In this document: in pieces, positions 33,837 to 45,800 of the stretch | Position numbering within the stretch: position 1 is the first letter of the stretch | Layout: each line of letters opens with the position of its first letter | Source: Niebla homalea | Lineage: Eukaryota > Ascomycota > Lecanoromycetes > Lecanorales > Ramalinaceae | Assembly (NCBI GenBank): GCA_019925105.1 | Contig: JAHGAU010000002.1 | Span: 1,550,001-1,614,000 of the forward strand | Reading direction: 5' to 3' | Length of the DNA stretch: 64,000 nt | Translations under genes and position numbers: made by a program | The notes under the pieces: model-generated | What the model saw: only the letters and a program-made list of their open reading frames with translations | Databases searched by the model: none | Told to the model about the DNA's origin: nothing

Positions 33837-35204
33837 ATGTCGGTTCCCCCACCGTCACCGCGCCTCCATCAGAAAGTCGCACTCGTCACAGGCTCGTCCT
33901 CCGGTGTCGGCCGCGCCATCTCCCTCGCCTTCGCGGCAGCAGGCACTTCCCTCATCATCTGCGCAGATATACGTCCTACCTGCCATGGCGCCTTTGGGGC
34001 AGACGAGCCTGACGTACCTACGCATGAGCTCATCAGCAAGCGATTCGGTGAAGGTAAAGCGGAGTATGTCAAGACGGACGTGACGCAATTGGAGAGTGTG
34101 GAGAATGCGGTCAAGCAAGCTGCTGAGAAGGGAGGAAGGCTGGACGTGTGGGCATTTCTTTATCCGCTTGCCTCGTGATAGCAGCAAGAGACCCAGACCA
34201 ATCTTGTGGGAATATATTATGGGAGGAGTGATACGACTTGGCTGACCTGGCCGTACAATTGATGCAACAGGATGGTCAATAACGCGGGCACTGGCGGTAC
34301 CGAATCCGCAGGCAAATGCCATGAGATGAAGCAAGGGGTCTGGGATTTCACCATGTATCTGGTCCCCCCCGCCATTACTCTCCCATGTCCCCCCTCTTCC
34401 TCCTTTCCAATCCTCCTTCTCACCCCGCTCCCCTCCCTCCAGGAAAATGAACGCCACCTCTGTCTTCCTCGGCTGCCGCGCAGCAATCGCCCAATTCCTC
34501 GCCCAACCCCCCCACCCAGCCTTCTCCGGCCACCGGGGCTGGATCATCAACACAGCCTCCATGCTGGGATTAGTGGGCTTGAAGCCTGGGGCGGCGGCTT
34601 ACTGCGCGAGTAAAGGGGCGTGTGTGCTGTTGACGAAGCAGATCGCGGTCGAGTATGCGGAGGAGAAGATACACTGTAATTGGTATGTCCTTCCCATCCT
34701 ACTCTGAGGTCGTTGGAGGGTCCCCGGGTTTGCGACGAGATGAGGAGGCGGAAGAAAAAGAGAGAGAGAGAGAGAGAGCGAATACGGAGGAGAGGATTTG
34801 GGATGATGGCTCACGATGTGGTGGCCATGTTAGTTTATGTCCTGGATGTGAGTGCCCCTCCCCCCCCCTTTCCCTGCGACCAAAATGGAGGGCGATTCTG
34901 AAGTGGAGAAGTGAGTGGCTGACGAAAGCGGCAGATCTCAAAACTCCAATGACGCATGGCATATACGAGGACAAGGGCCTTCGAGACGGTATCAATGGTA
35001 CGTCTGCCTCCCTGAAGAAATCTCCCTCTCTCTCTCTCCCACGCGAGGTGCTGATGAGCTTACTCGCCTCCAGAATTGACGCCGTGGAAAGATTGGGGAA
35101 ACACGGAGGATGTGGCCAAATGCGCCGTCTTTCTGGCGAGCGAGGATTCTGCGTATATGACCGGCGTGGCGTTGCCGATCGATGGGGGGTATACTGCTAT
35201 GTGA
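33837..35204 (+). CDS. Short-chain dehydrogenase/reductase with a 14-nt microexon
   Basis: Classical SDR, 280 codons. Exons 33837-34147, 34271-34354, 34443-34682, 34834-34847, 34935-34997 and 35074-35204 sum exactly to whole codons. Motifs in order: VALVTGSSSGVGRAISLAFA (cofactor TGxxxGxG), VMVNNAGTGG (NNAG), IINTASMLGL (Ser), AAYCASKGA (YxxxK), HCNCLCPGYLKTPM after splicing, and ALPIDGGYTAM at the end. The PG segment depends on the microexon 34834-34847, flanked by TAG and GTGAGT. The substrate is unknown. An AG dinucleotide tract lies in the intron before the microexon. Confidence 0.9.
34758..34778. repeat. AG dinucleotide microsatellite
   Basis: About ten consecutive AG units inside the 151-nt intron preceding the 14-nt microexon of the SDR gene. 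A purine tract could act as splicing enhancer; that is inference. Confidence 0.85.
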
Positions 35205-35452
35205 GTAGTAGTGAGATGGGGAATTATCTTACCATTCGAGTCTTCGAATGTATAAAGACCATGAAGACCGGTCACGGGCATTCTATACCGCAGGACTCCA
35301 TGCAAGTGAAGGACAGCATAATATGCTTTGAGTAATATACCGAATAATGCTTGTATACCTAGTCTATGTACGTCTATCTCTGTTGGGAGACGCCGGCTTT
35401 GCCCAGTATTCCAGAGCAGCCTGATCAGTACTTTCCACAGCAGAGCGTTTCA

Positions 35453-38400
35453 CTACATCTTCACCATAACATACGGCACCTCCACATCCTCCCCATTCTG
35501 ATCCTCCACTGTCATCTCGAATATCACATTCTTCTGATGCGCGGGTATCGGCTTCTTCGACACCGTCGCCACCAGCTCGCTCATCTTCAAAGGTAACCGA
35601 TCCCTCAGCTTCCCGGGCGGGTAGAAGCTAGCATACAGCAAGCTGACGCCCGAACTCAGCATTTGTATGTCCAGCCCCATATCCGCAAAATGGGCGAGGA
35701 AGTCTTCCAACGGAATGTCGTCCACCTCGAAACGGTCCCAGAGCTTATCAATCGTGACTTCGCCTTTCTTACCTTGATACTTGCCTTTGGGACTTGCAAT
35801 GGGTTCGCTGAAGCCGAAAAAGGGGAGGGCAAGGTTGACGAAGCCATTCTTGTATTGTTCGATGTCGTCCTTTCCGTCAATGATCTTGTACAGCTCCAGC
35901 ACGACCAGACCTGTTACCAAGGCTGTCGTTGTTGCAATGGCAGGGATGATTTTGCCCGCAATGAATTTGGTCTTGTGTCGGTCTGCCTCTTGGATTGAAT
36001 AATTCAAGGCGCGAAGGTTGCTGGCTGCGGTAATGAAGTCAATGTGATGGTTTGTGTCGTCATCTTTCTCAAACTCCACAGGCTCAAGCGAAAAGCCTGA
36101 CGGTAAAGACTTTGGTGAGGGGATTTGGTTGACGAGCTTCTCTAGCGTACCGCTGTCATCAAAATTGGATCCTGCAGGCTGAGCATTTGGATCAGGCTCG
36201 TTGTCGTTTGCTTGGATCTTGACCGACGAGCTCGGCTTGAAATCAGGTATCATCATATCACTCATGACCTGGCTTGCCTGCTGGGTGATGTCTCCCTTAC
36301 CCAGATCGATGCCATAGTTGAATGCATGTAGGTGAGCAGCAGCAACAATGAAGCTCATGTGCGTCTCATTCTTTGGGTCAAATCGGAGGGGGTTTGGAGC
36401 ACGCTTGGGCCCGGACCAGAATGGGGCACCGCTGCTTGTTGTTGAGTCCTTTGGGAAGTTGTAAAGAAGTTGTTGAATAGCGTTATTGTACTCATTCTCG
36501 AATTGCTTGCGTGCCCACTCGAGGCAATCACGCGCATTCGATGGCTTCTCACTAACGAGGTAATCTCTGATGCTCTCAAGAGTTGGTATCTCGTTACCCT
36601 GTTGTTTCAGTGTTTGTTCAATGTAATTTGGTTGAGAAAGGTAAAGGTTGACAGTCTCTGGAGGGCCGACAAAGTATTGGTGGAACTTCTCTTTCGCCCA
36701 AGCGATCGTATGATCAATCTTGTTAGGGAAGCTTCGGAGGGTGCATTGGGGGAATGATTGCTCAGGCGGATCTTGCGAGCTGGAGTATGATTCGGTCAAC
36801 ATGGGTAGCACAACTTGCGTATTGCCCTTGGTTCCTAGAGTCCCACTGTCAAGCAACGGTTTCCGGAAGAAGACGCAGCGACGATCGACGTATTGTCGGG
36901 CGTCGACATTATCTAGCGCATTGGTGACTCCATCCAATCCTCCCCAGAACTGCTCGTTGAAGATGTGCTCTGTATCTGGGCCGACCCGATCTGGATAGAT
37001 ACCGATCTTGCCCTTTAGCTGCGGGTTCATGTCCTGAACAGCTTCGGCGGCACACTCGCTCTTAAGTTTGCCGACGTCCTTTGGCCGGAAGAGAAATTGA
37101 CGGTTGAGATTACTCTTCTCAATCTGGTCCATGTCTGCCACTTTGATAGAGCCTTTGGGACCAGTGGCAAACCCTATCATTGCCCAGTTCTTCAGCATCT
37201 CGCATCCAATAGCCCCAGCACCAACAAGGAATTCACTGGTATTCGCAATCCTTTCTTGAAATTCTGAGCCAAAGACTGCAACTTGGCCATCATACCGACT
37301 CCCAGTAGGCTTGCACAGCTCTTCTGATCGCTTGCTAGATGTGGGCAAAGACTCCAGTGAGTCAAAGTAAAGCCATTGTACAATCGGGTGAAATTTGCCA
37401 GATACTGATTTGAGAACCTCTTGAGCTGCAAGACCTCCAAAGAAGGCAGCCATAGGAGCGAGATCACCGCGAGCTTGGTACGAGAGTTCTCGCAGAAGCT
37501 TCTCATCAATCTCGACTTTATCTTCACCTTCGCTTGCCAAAGTTTGAGCATATTTCAGGACCTCAGAGGCATCTTCGTCTGAATGAGGCCGAGGCAGTTG
37601 ACCGTCGTGATTCTTTGCAAACCCATGCAAGGCTTGCACTCCATAATGCAGCTGCTGAGGCCTATCGAATTTGGCAAAGTCCGACATCAAGAGCTCAGGC
37701 TTTTTGAGTTGTTCCTTGAATGACTGGAAATGTATAATCTTTGGCATCTTGACCTGAGTGTAGAGACCGCCCCGCTTGTATTGACCCAATCCTGACACAT
37801 CCCCAATGGAGAAGGTATAGGGTCCTTTGACGGTTATCTTGCGAGGCTCCGCACCATTGAGCTTTTCCATCCCTTCTACTTCGGTAAAAGTCACAAAGTC
37901 CCCATCTTCCAGTCCATGCCTCGTCTCATCGAGGGCGGATACCAAGCCATCATCATCGATGCCGGCAACAATACCAGTGACAGCCGTCTCTCCTGTGGGA
38001 TCTGCAATGGCAAAGTCTTTACCGAAGTCCGTGAAAATGGTGCCAAAAAGACCGAAGATATCTGCCACGACCACAAAGATGCCATTGTCGTGACAAAACT
38101 CACCAATGGTGATTTGATCATGAAGCGAAGCTCCTGTCAGCACGATGACCTGATAATTCTTGAGGGCGTGCAGATCATTTGTAAGGCTCTGGCCAGGATG
38201 TTCTGACACGGGTGTGTACGCATTTAGCTCTGCTACGCGTGGGACAGTCAGGGCCGCTCTAGGTTTTCCGACGTCCTTCTCGTGGGCGAAGAATTGGGAG
38301 GAGAGATCGGATGTGGCGAGTGGTTCAGGATCGAACAGGGTCAGAGATTTGACGCCGGCCAAAGCAATGTTTTTCGCTGGTCGGGGCGATCAGGACGCTG

Positions 38401-38592
38401 TCTTCCGTGCGAGATGAATGACTCACCTATTTCAACGCCCAAGCCTCGGAGACCAGCAACGAGCACATGGGAAGCACCCATTCGTTTCATGGCCTCATGA
38501 CCCAGGACGTACAGCTGTCGACTATACAAAGATTCATCTATTTCCCCATTCTGGAGCTTCTCGGTCGGCCCAGAGATCCCATCAACGTCCAT
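35453..38592 (-). CDS. UBA1: Ubiquitin-activating enzyme E1
   Basis: ATP-dependent E1 that adenylates ubiquitin and loads E2s. Exons (minus) 38592-38427 and 38376-35453 give 1029 codons, the usual E1 size. Landmarks: [39 protein letters not shown] across the 50-nt intron, active adenylation domain with [20 protein letters not shown] and [18 protein letters not shown], catalytic cysteine in [17 protein letters not shown], and a C-terminal ubiquitin-fold domain ([17 protein letters not shown]). The frame is open further upstream with another ATG at 38680-38682, which would add 30 residues. The cysteine motif has Gln where PMC is usual. Confidence 0.95.
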
Positions 38593-39475
38593 CTTGGAAG
38601 TCTTCAGGCACAAAAGATCAGCTTCTAAACCATCGACTCCTGTCTCGACATTGAGAAAGTCTTGGGGAGTTCTTACCGTCATTATCTTTTTCTGGTCAGG
38701 ACGAACGTGCTCGTCAGATGACTTTCTTTTGCCCAGCCTTGCCGGGAGTTCCACGTGGGGAGAAATGGTGAAAGACGGAGGAATGCTTGCACCAAAGGCA
38801 AGCGCTCTCTTTCAAAGACGTGCAGGATGGCTATGCTACAGCAACGGCCAGTCACGTCAGGCTAAAAGCATAAACGAGTTTTGGAAGGGAGGTCTGTTGG
38901 TCCGGTGTCTTCCGAGCGTATGAACAGAATCAACACACTATACACATGCAAATTATTACAAAACACGAGACAGTTGTGATCAAGGATGTGGGGAGAAAGG
39001 GATTGTTAATCATGGGGTTCTATGACGACCTAACGTATGCATCTGGGATCTTGGAGGCAGCAGCGGCTAACCCTGAATCTAGGGCACCGGTGCACGGAGG
39101 TCCGGGCGGTCTAAGAGGCAGGATGGGCAGGACGGTTGGCGGGGAAGCCGCTCGTCGCATGCCGCACCCCGCCGACTGAATTCATTCAAACCATCGGAAA
39201 CTTCACAGCTCCAACGGTCGATACAAAGCTTCAGAAAAGCTTCTATGTTCAATGCAAGAACCTAGTACCTATTATTCTCATGGTGAAAGATGATCGCTGC
39301 AAAAGATCCAGGATCTGATCCTTAAGCTACGCCCAGCAACATGACGGGGTGAAGTCTTGCGACTGTCTGCTTGTATTGCCCGAGGAGGCGAGTTCAATTT
39401 CTCAATCGATCGAGAAGCAGAGCATACACTGAAAGCCCCTTTGATATATCCAAGAGGCGCCGCACAATTGGCACC
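38593..39475. other. Divergent intergenic region, UBA1/GH125
   Basis: About 880 bp between divergent genes. The UBA1-proximal 150 bp may be coding if an upstream E1 start is used. The remainder has no supported gene. Confidence 0.4.
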
Positions 39476-41195
39476 ATGATTCTTAGCCACTTGGGTACTG
39501 GCCTACTGGGCATAATCCTTTTTCTCACCAATATCAGCGATGCCGCCAAGGATGAGAATAAGGGTGCTGCTAAGAGAGCCGATCAAGAAGTCATGGGTAT
39601 GGGCGTGAACAACGAGAGGTATCTTGCTGCTTGTCCAGATTACAAACACTACGCAATGATCGCCCATCGTCCATTGAGCAAAGGTCCAATGGGTCTCCCA
39701 TACCAGCGCCCAGCTCCGCATTGCCGTACCTTTGGCTCTACCTTGGTCGAGGAGATCATCAGTGAGATGAGTGAACGAATGGAAGACAAGGATCTGGCTA
39801 GGATATTTGAAAATGCTTTTCCCAATACATTGGATACCACAGTCAGATGGCATAATGAGGGCACAGCAAGTCTGATCAAGGGAGCATTCTTCGACGGAGC
39901 GTGGGAAGGACCGCAGAGCTTTATCGTGACTGGGGATATCAATGCCGAATGGCTGAGAGACTCGACGAATCAATTAGCCCAATACCAGACGCTGGCCAAG
40001 AAGGACAAGCGCATCGAGAAGCTGATTCTTGGTGCCATCAACACCCAAGCCGAGTACGTGATCGAGTCGCCGTATTGCAATGCTTTCCAACCTCCTCCAC
40101 CGAGCAAGCTGGGCATGGTGAGCAACGGGCAAGACGATAGTGTCCATCCGGTCTACGAACCTTCGCAAGTATTTGAGTGCAAGTACGAGCTCGACTCTTT
40201 GGCCCACTTCCTGGCTCTGGGCAACAAGTTCCACAATGTCACGGGATCGACAGCCCACTTGACATCCAGATATTACACCGCAATCGAGACCATTCTCGGA
40301 CTTCTGGAGCAGCAATCAAAGCCCACCTTTGACCCGAAGAGTGGCAAATATCAGAAGAATGAGTATACCTTTCAACGGAGGACTTCATCTGGAACGGAAA
40401 CGCTGTCTCTCCGTGGCCATGGTAATCCTCTAGGCCCCCACACAGGGCTGGCGCGGAGCGCCTTTCGACCGAGCGATGATGCGACCATCCTGGGCTTCTT
40501 GATCCCTGCAAATGCGCAAATGGCGGTCGAGTTGAAGCGGACTGCCATGGTTCTCAGAAGTGCAGGCAAGGAGGCCACGGCAAATAGAATCCAAGAACGG
40601 GGCGAAGCCATGGAGAAAGGGGTGTGGGAGCACGGAGTCGTCAGCCATCGGAAGTATGGACCGGTATTTGCGTTTGAAGTCGACGGATATGGGTCATCTA
40701 TCATCATGGACGATGCCAATATGCCTTCGCTGCTGGGGCTACCTACCTTAGGCTTCGTCGACAAGGACGACAAAACCTATCAAAACACAAGACGGATGAT
40801 CCTCGAACGTGAAGGGAACCCGTATTACCTTGAAGGCAAGACAATGTCTGGGATCGGTGGACCCCATGTAGGACCGACTCACCTCTGGCCCATGAGCTGG
40901 TTAGTCCAGATATTGACGACTGATGACGACAAGGAGATTAAAAAAGCATTGGAGGATGTCCGGGATGTGAGCAAGATGGGTCTGGTGAATGAAGGTGTGA
41001 ACGTGCAACGACCGACAGACACGACCAGTAAGTAATCGACCCTTACCGCCTATTCCTTTGGACCTGTCACTGACAACACTTGTAGGACCGTGGTTTGCTT
41101 GGGCGAATTCTGTGTTCGCACAAGCGATATTGGACGTTGCTGCAAGGAAGCCGCATCTAATATTCGGGCCCGATGCTGAACCCTACATTATTTAA
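39476..41195 (+). CDS. GH125 exo-alpha-1,6-mannosidase (Mug157-like)
   Basis: Glycoside hydrolase family 125 (formerly DUF1237); family members remove non-reducing alpha-1,6-mannose. Exons 39476-41027 and 41086-41195 give 553 codons. The N-terminus (GTGLLGIILFLTNISDAAKD) is a signal peptide or signal anchor. Family segments: FENAFPNTLDTTVRWHNEG, SFIVTGDINAEWLRDSTNQL, QVFECKYELDSLAHFLAL, FRPSDDATILGFLIPANAQM, MDDANMPSLLGLPTLGF and GGPHVGPTHLWPMSWLVQIL, then RPWFAWANSVFAQAIL after the intron. Two or more NxT/S sequons fit a secretory-pathway location. Divergent from UBA1. Confidence 0.92.
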
Positions 41196-41437
41196 TGTAG
41201 TGACATTGTACCGTTTTTGGCGAGCATGGTATCTGGCGTTGGGTGAATGAGATCACGGTGGTAGACCTGCTTAGTGATACCATGGTTGAGCAAAGCGTTT
41301 ATTATATATACCTAGTCACTTTCGTGGCCGCAATTGGGGGGAGCAATGGGAAATCTTCAAATGACCTCATACTTTGCCATGGGACCCATTTATTCTTCTA
41401 CCTCTCCCACAAACCTACCCTTCACTCAACGAAACCA

Positions 41438-42326
41438 ATGCGCCTTTCCCCCATCCGGCTCTTCACCCACGTTCCCCGCATGGCTACCTCATCCGCCCCC
41501 TCTTCCACCTCCAAACTCATCTGTAAATTCCGCCCTCCTCCCTCCTCCCCCCTCCAACTAACTCCACATTCCCACAGTCGCCCCAGCCAGCTCGGAATCC
41601 ACCCAGCAAGCAGACCAATACACCCTCTCCACCCTCTCCCGCTCCTCCCTCTCCCCCTCCCCCTTCACCCAATTCCACACCTGGTTCTCCGCCGCCCGCG
41701 CCTCCCACGTCCACCAACCCGAAACCGTCTGCCTCTCGACCGCGCACCTCCCCTCGGGCTCCGTCTCGAGCCGCTACGTCTACCTGAAGGAACTCGATCC
41801 CGCCGGCTTCGTCGTCTACTCCAACTGGGGCAGCAGCCGGAAGGCCAGGGATGTGGAGAGCAACCCGCGGGCGAGCCTGGCGTTCTGGTGGCGGGAGCTG
41901 GAGAGGCAGGTCCGGGTGGAGGGGCGGGTGGAGAGGTTGAGTAGCACGGAGTCGCAGGGGTATTTCGGCTTGAGGGCGAGGGGGAGTAAAGTTGGGGCGT
42001 GGGCGAGTCGGCAGAGTGAGGTTTTGAAGCCGAGGGGGGTGGATGGTGAGGGAGGGACACGAGGGGCAACGAAAGGGGAGAGGGAGGGAGAGGGGGAGGA
42101 AGAAGATGATGGGAGGGCGCAGTTGGATGAGTGGGTTAGGGAAGTGGAGGAGAAGTTTGAAGGGGTGGAAGATATCCCGGTGCCGCAATTTTGGGGAGGG
42201 TTGAGGGTGGTGCCGACGATGGTGGAGTTTTGGCAGGGGAGGGAGAGTCGGTTGCATGATCGCTTCAGGTATTTGAAGGATGAAGGCAGTGAAGGTGGGT
42301 GGAAGATTGAAAGATTGAGCCCGTAG
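41438..42326 (+). CDS. PDX3: Pyridoxamine 5'-phosphate oxidase
   Basis: FMN-dependent oxidase making pyridoxal 5'-phosphate from PNP/PMP. Exons 41438-41522 and 41578-42326 give 277 codons. Signature parts: FTQFHTWFSAARAS, TVCLSTAHLPSGSVSSRYVY, GFVVYSNWGSSRKARDVESN, RASLAFWWRELERQVRVEG, and C-terminal PQFWGGLRVVPTMVEFWQGR, SRLHDRFRYL. An acidic and Gly/Arg-rich insert of about 35 residues separates the body from the C-terminal motif, as in many fungal orthologues. The basic Ser/Pro-rich first exon may be a mitochondrial leader. The high GC of this gene produces long antisense frames that are not genes. Confidence 0.93.
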
Positions 42327-42810
42327 TGTATGCCACAATGAAAACAGATTTGGAAGTAGTAACGGTTGAACATGCTTATGGAAGCGTCCATGAGGCAACT
42401 TGGTTTGAAAAGCATGAAGAATGATCAATAGTTGAAGCATATCAAAATTGCTTGTATTGTACATCGCTTGCCCTTCGGCTTGCAGATGAGCTAGCTCCTA
42501 GAATGCCCAGGTCTAGGTGTGAGTTGAGATGGTTCTATCGATATCGTACAGATCTTCAAGATAGCAGCGCCTTGCTTGATGCTCGTGCATTAGCAGATCC
42601 CAGCCAAACGCCTGCTCATACTGTTGTAACAGGAGCTTTCCTATCCTCGTCTTCGCTGCCCTTCGAACCGCCTGGTAAATGCTGGGACCGAGAACACCTT
42701 CGATGCATGTCATTATTTTCTTCCAAAACGCCTGGGTATATCGCGGTATCAAGAACAACCGAAAGAGAGATTCGTAGGTTTCAACAAGCTTTAGACCTGA
42801 AACCTCGCTT
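42327..42810. other. Convergent 3' region with an 81-codon antisense frame
   Basis: Lies between the PNP oxidase stop and the PPR gene stop. A minus-strand frame at 42513-42758 (ATG, 81 aa) and an overlapping plus-strand frame have no domains. Most likely 3' UTRs of the flanking genes. Confidence 0.4.
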
Positions 42811-45800
42811 TTACGCGATCAGCTCGGATAGCACGACGTTTCCAGCACGACTATTGCCATGTCCGACCAGCTCCAGGATTTTGCTAGACACGGCAGAAGG
42901 ATAGCCCCGAGACAGCATTTCGTGTACAGAAGTCAGGGCACCTTTGCGATCCTCCGCAGTCAGGAAGGCTCTTGTCATTGCTTCGTACGTGCTGGGCTCG
43001 CGCTTCTCCATACCAACGCTGTCATAGATAGCCTTGGACTTGGAGATCTGATTTTCCATGGCCCAGCCGTGGATCAGAGTATTGGCGATATAGGGCGTCA
43101 TCTCCACGCAATTGGCGGACATGGAGTCCAGTACCTCCTCGGTTCCGGCCACACAGTGGTTTGCGACCATGGACTCAAATAGAGCTTGATAAAGACATGC
43201 CTGGGGTTTCGCTTCACCTTTGGCTAGGACCTCGTCAAAGATCTGCCTAGCCCCGGCCATATCGTGGAGCGCACAGCCCTTTGCATGAATCAAGGACGCA
43301 AAGTGTACAGCTTCCGGCCGCAGACCTTGAGCTCGGATTGTGTCCAGAACGCCTTCTGCGGCCGTGAGGTTGACGGGCTCAAGGGTAGCATATGTGTCAA
43401 TAAGCAGCTTGAAAGTGTGCATGGTTGGCTGAATCCTCATTGACCTCATCCGTTCATAATACGCAAGCACTTTCTGGCTATTCCTCTTCGTCATCAGGAA
43501 GTATTGCATCAAGCTGTTATATGGAGCCGGCCGAGGCTTGTAGTTTGGCATGGACTCCATCTCATCGAATAGCTCCTCGGCAAAGCGCTCGTCGCTAACA
43601 CGACAGAGGGCATTGACAACGGTCCCGTAGGTCACACTCGTTGGTCGGATACCCGCGCCTCGCATCTCCTGGAAGTAACGGAGGCAATCATCAATCCGAC
43701 GGGCTTTGCCTAGCTTGCCTATGAGAGCATTGTACAGAAACGAAGATGGCTGGACGCCCTCAGAGATTGCCCGATGGAAGATCTTGACGGCCTCGGTAGC
43801 TTCATCGAACGTCTTGGTAGATTCCTTCAGCGTTGTGATATAGAGACCATATGTGTTCGCGGTAGGTGCAGAACCTTTCTCCAGCATTTCCTGATGAAAT
43901 TGCTCCGCCAGATTACGTTTCCCAGCGGTGAGGCAAGCTCCGACCATTGAGTCTAGGATCGAAGACCAACCATGGCGGACGACAGGATATTCGGCAAGGA
44001 AAGGTACGTCATGTCTGGCCATCCCTATAATGTCATGGGTAAGGTTGATCCGACCTTCTCTGGCAGCCGCAGAGATGAGCTTGGCGTAAGCGATGTATCT
44101 TGGATGACGGCCGGCTCGACGGACGTTGCGGAATTTGGTCAAAGCTTCGTTGAGACCATGGCTGTTTCGATGGTTGTCTAGCTCTTCGACGATGAGCGTC
44201 GAGCCTCTGAAGTCTGTGCTCGAGCCGTAAGGATCATATGTATCTGACACGACAGCGGTAGCAGAGAGTGCCGGGCTTGGTTGTGGAGCAAGAGAGGCCT
44301 CGATCAACGAGTTTTGATGAGTGACCCATTTATGAGCAAGCCCAGCGTGTGACGAAGGCAGTGCTTTGAGAGCGTTTTCAACGAGCTCGGTTGTCCGCGC
44401 ATCAAGTGGTACGTTTGAGCTGGTAGCGAGGTCGAGTAGATGAGCAAATCTGGAAGCATGAACCTGATCATTGGATAGATACGACTTGCCCAACATCCCA
44501 GATTGAACCTGCAAAGTCAAAATGAGATTCTCCCAGGACAGACTCGTCACTTGTTCTGGCCCAAGACCATTTAGCACGTGCTCCGTAACGGAACTTATCA
44601 GGCCACCATTTTCAATCATGGCACGTAAGACATTCGAGCTTGCGGTAGTAGACACCGCTACGCCGCCTTGTGATACAGCCTTTGCCAGAACTTCAATGGC
44701 TTCGTCAATTTGATCTGCTAGATCTGACGAAACCGGCGCGGCTGACGATGTTTGTCGGATTTCGGCGAACGTCTGACGAGCAACGTCAAGGGCCTTGTCA
44801 ATCTGTCCTCGTTGAATAAGAGCTAGAGCAAACAGGGCTGTCGGTGCAATGAATGAATAATCAAAGGCGATTGAGGGGGTCATCCTGTTCCAGTATTCCT
44901 CCGCAGCTTCAGTGTCTTGCGCGCGTAGGTGCATGGCGAAGAGAGCTAAGGATGCCGAATTTTTGACAGCGGAGGCCTCAGAAATACATTGATACGCCTT
45001 TTTAGCGGTGATGATGTCGGAGTGGTCCGCGGCGGCTGCACAGGTCTTCAAGAATGCTCGCTCACGGGCATAGGACGTTAATGCATGTCCCTTTGCCAGA
45101 GACAAGGCGTGTCCAAAGTCTCCGGCATTGATGCTGTTCCGAACAAACACGTCAACGTTGACAGCGTCCTGGATTGCCTCCAGCTGTTGAAGACGCTCAG
45201 GGGTATCTGTTGCGAACGAATCGATGATCTTGTCGTAGAAGTGCTGACCCCCTTCGCTCTTGCCGCAGATAGCGTAAGTCTTGATCAGGGCAGCATAGAC
45301 TTCAGCATCACTTCGGCCAAGGATCGAGAAATGGCCTGCATCGTCCTCGATTGCCAAAGATCGATATTCATTGTAGCATTCCAAGGCGCTGGTGAGATCT
45401 TTGCCACCAGCGAAAGCGTGGATCATTGCTGGAAAGATGGCAGCGGTCGGCTTGACTCCGTGCGACTCGAGATGGTGATAGATTCGGACCATATTGTCGA
45501 CGTTCTGGTGTCGAGCACAAGCAAGTATTAATAGGTGATAAGTTTCGGCGGATAAGGAGTTGAGCCCTGTTGACTGTATAGCTGACTGGAACAGTTGAAC
45601 AGCATTGTTCAATGCATCGTCTTCTGCAAGTATAGCATACTCAGCAGCATGGGAGGGGAAGAGAAAGCCACGTGTCTCGGTCATTGCAGCGTAACGTCCC
45701 TTTTGCAGCTCAAGATCATCTTTCATTTGCGCAACGTAGAGCGCGCGCTCTGAAAGTAGTCGAATAATCGAAGAGTAGAATGTGACATCAGGTGTGACGT

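Noticed and set aside
34148..34270. Possible readthrough of SDR intron 1
   Set aside because: Contains an in-frame stop and interrupts the LDVMVNNAG segment, so it is a real intron.
41517..42464. 315-codon minus-strand open frame
   Set aside because: Antisense shadow of the GC-rich PNP oxidase gene; Pro/Leu/Arg-rich translation with no domain.
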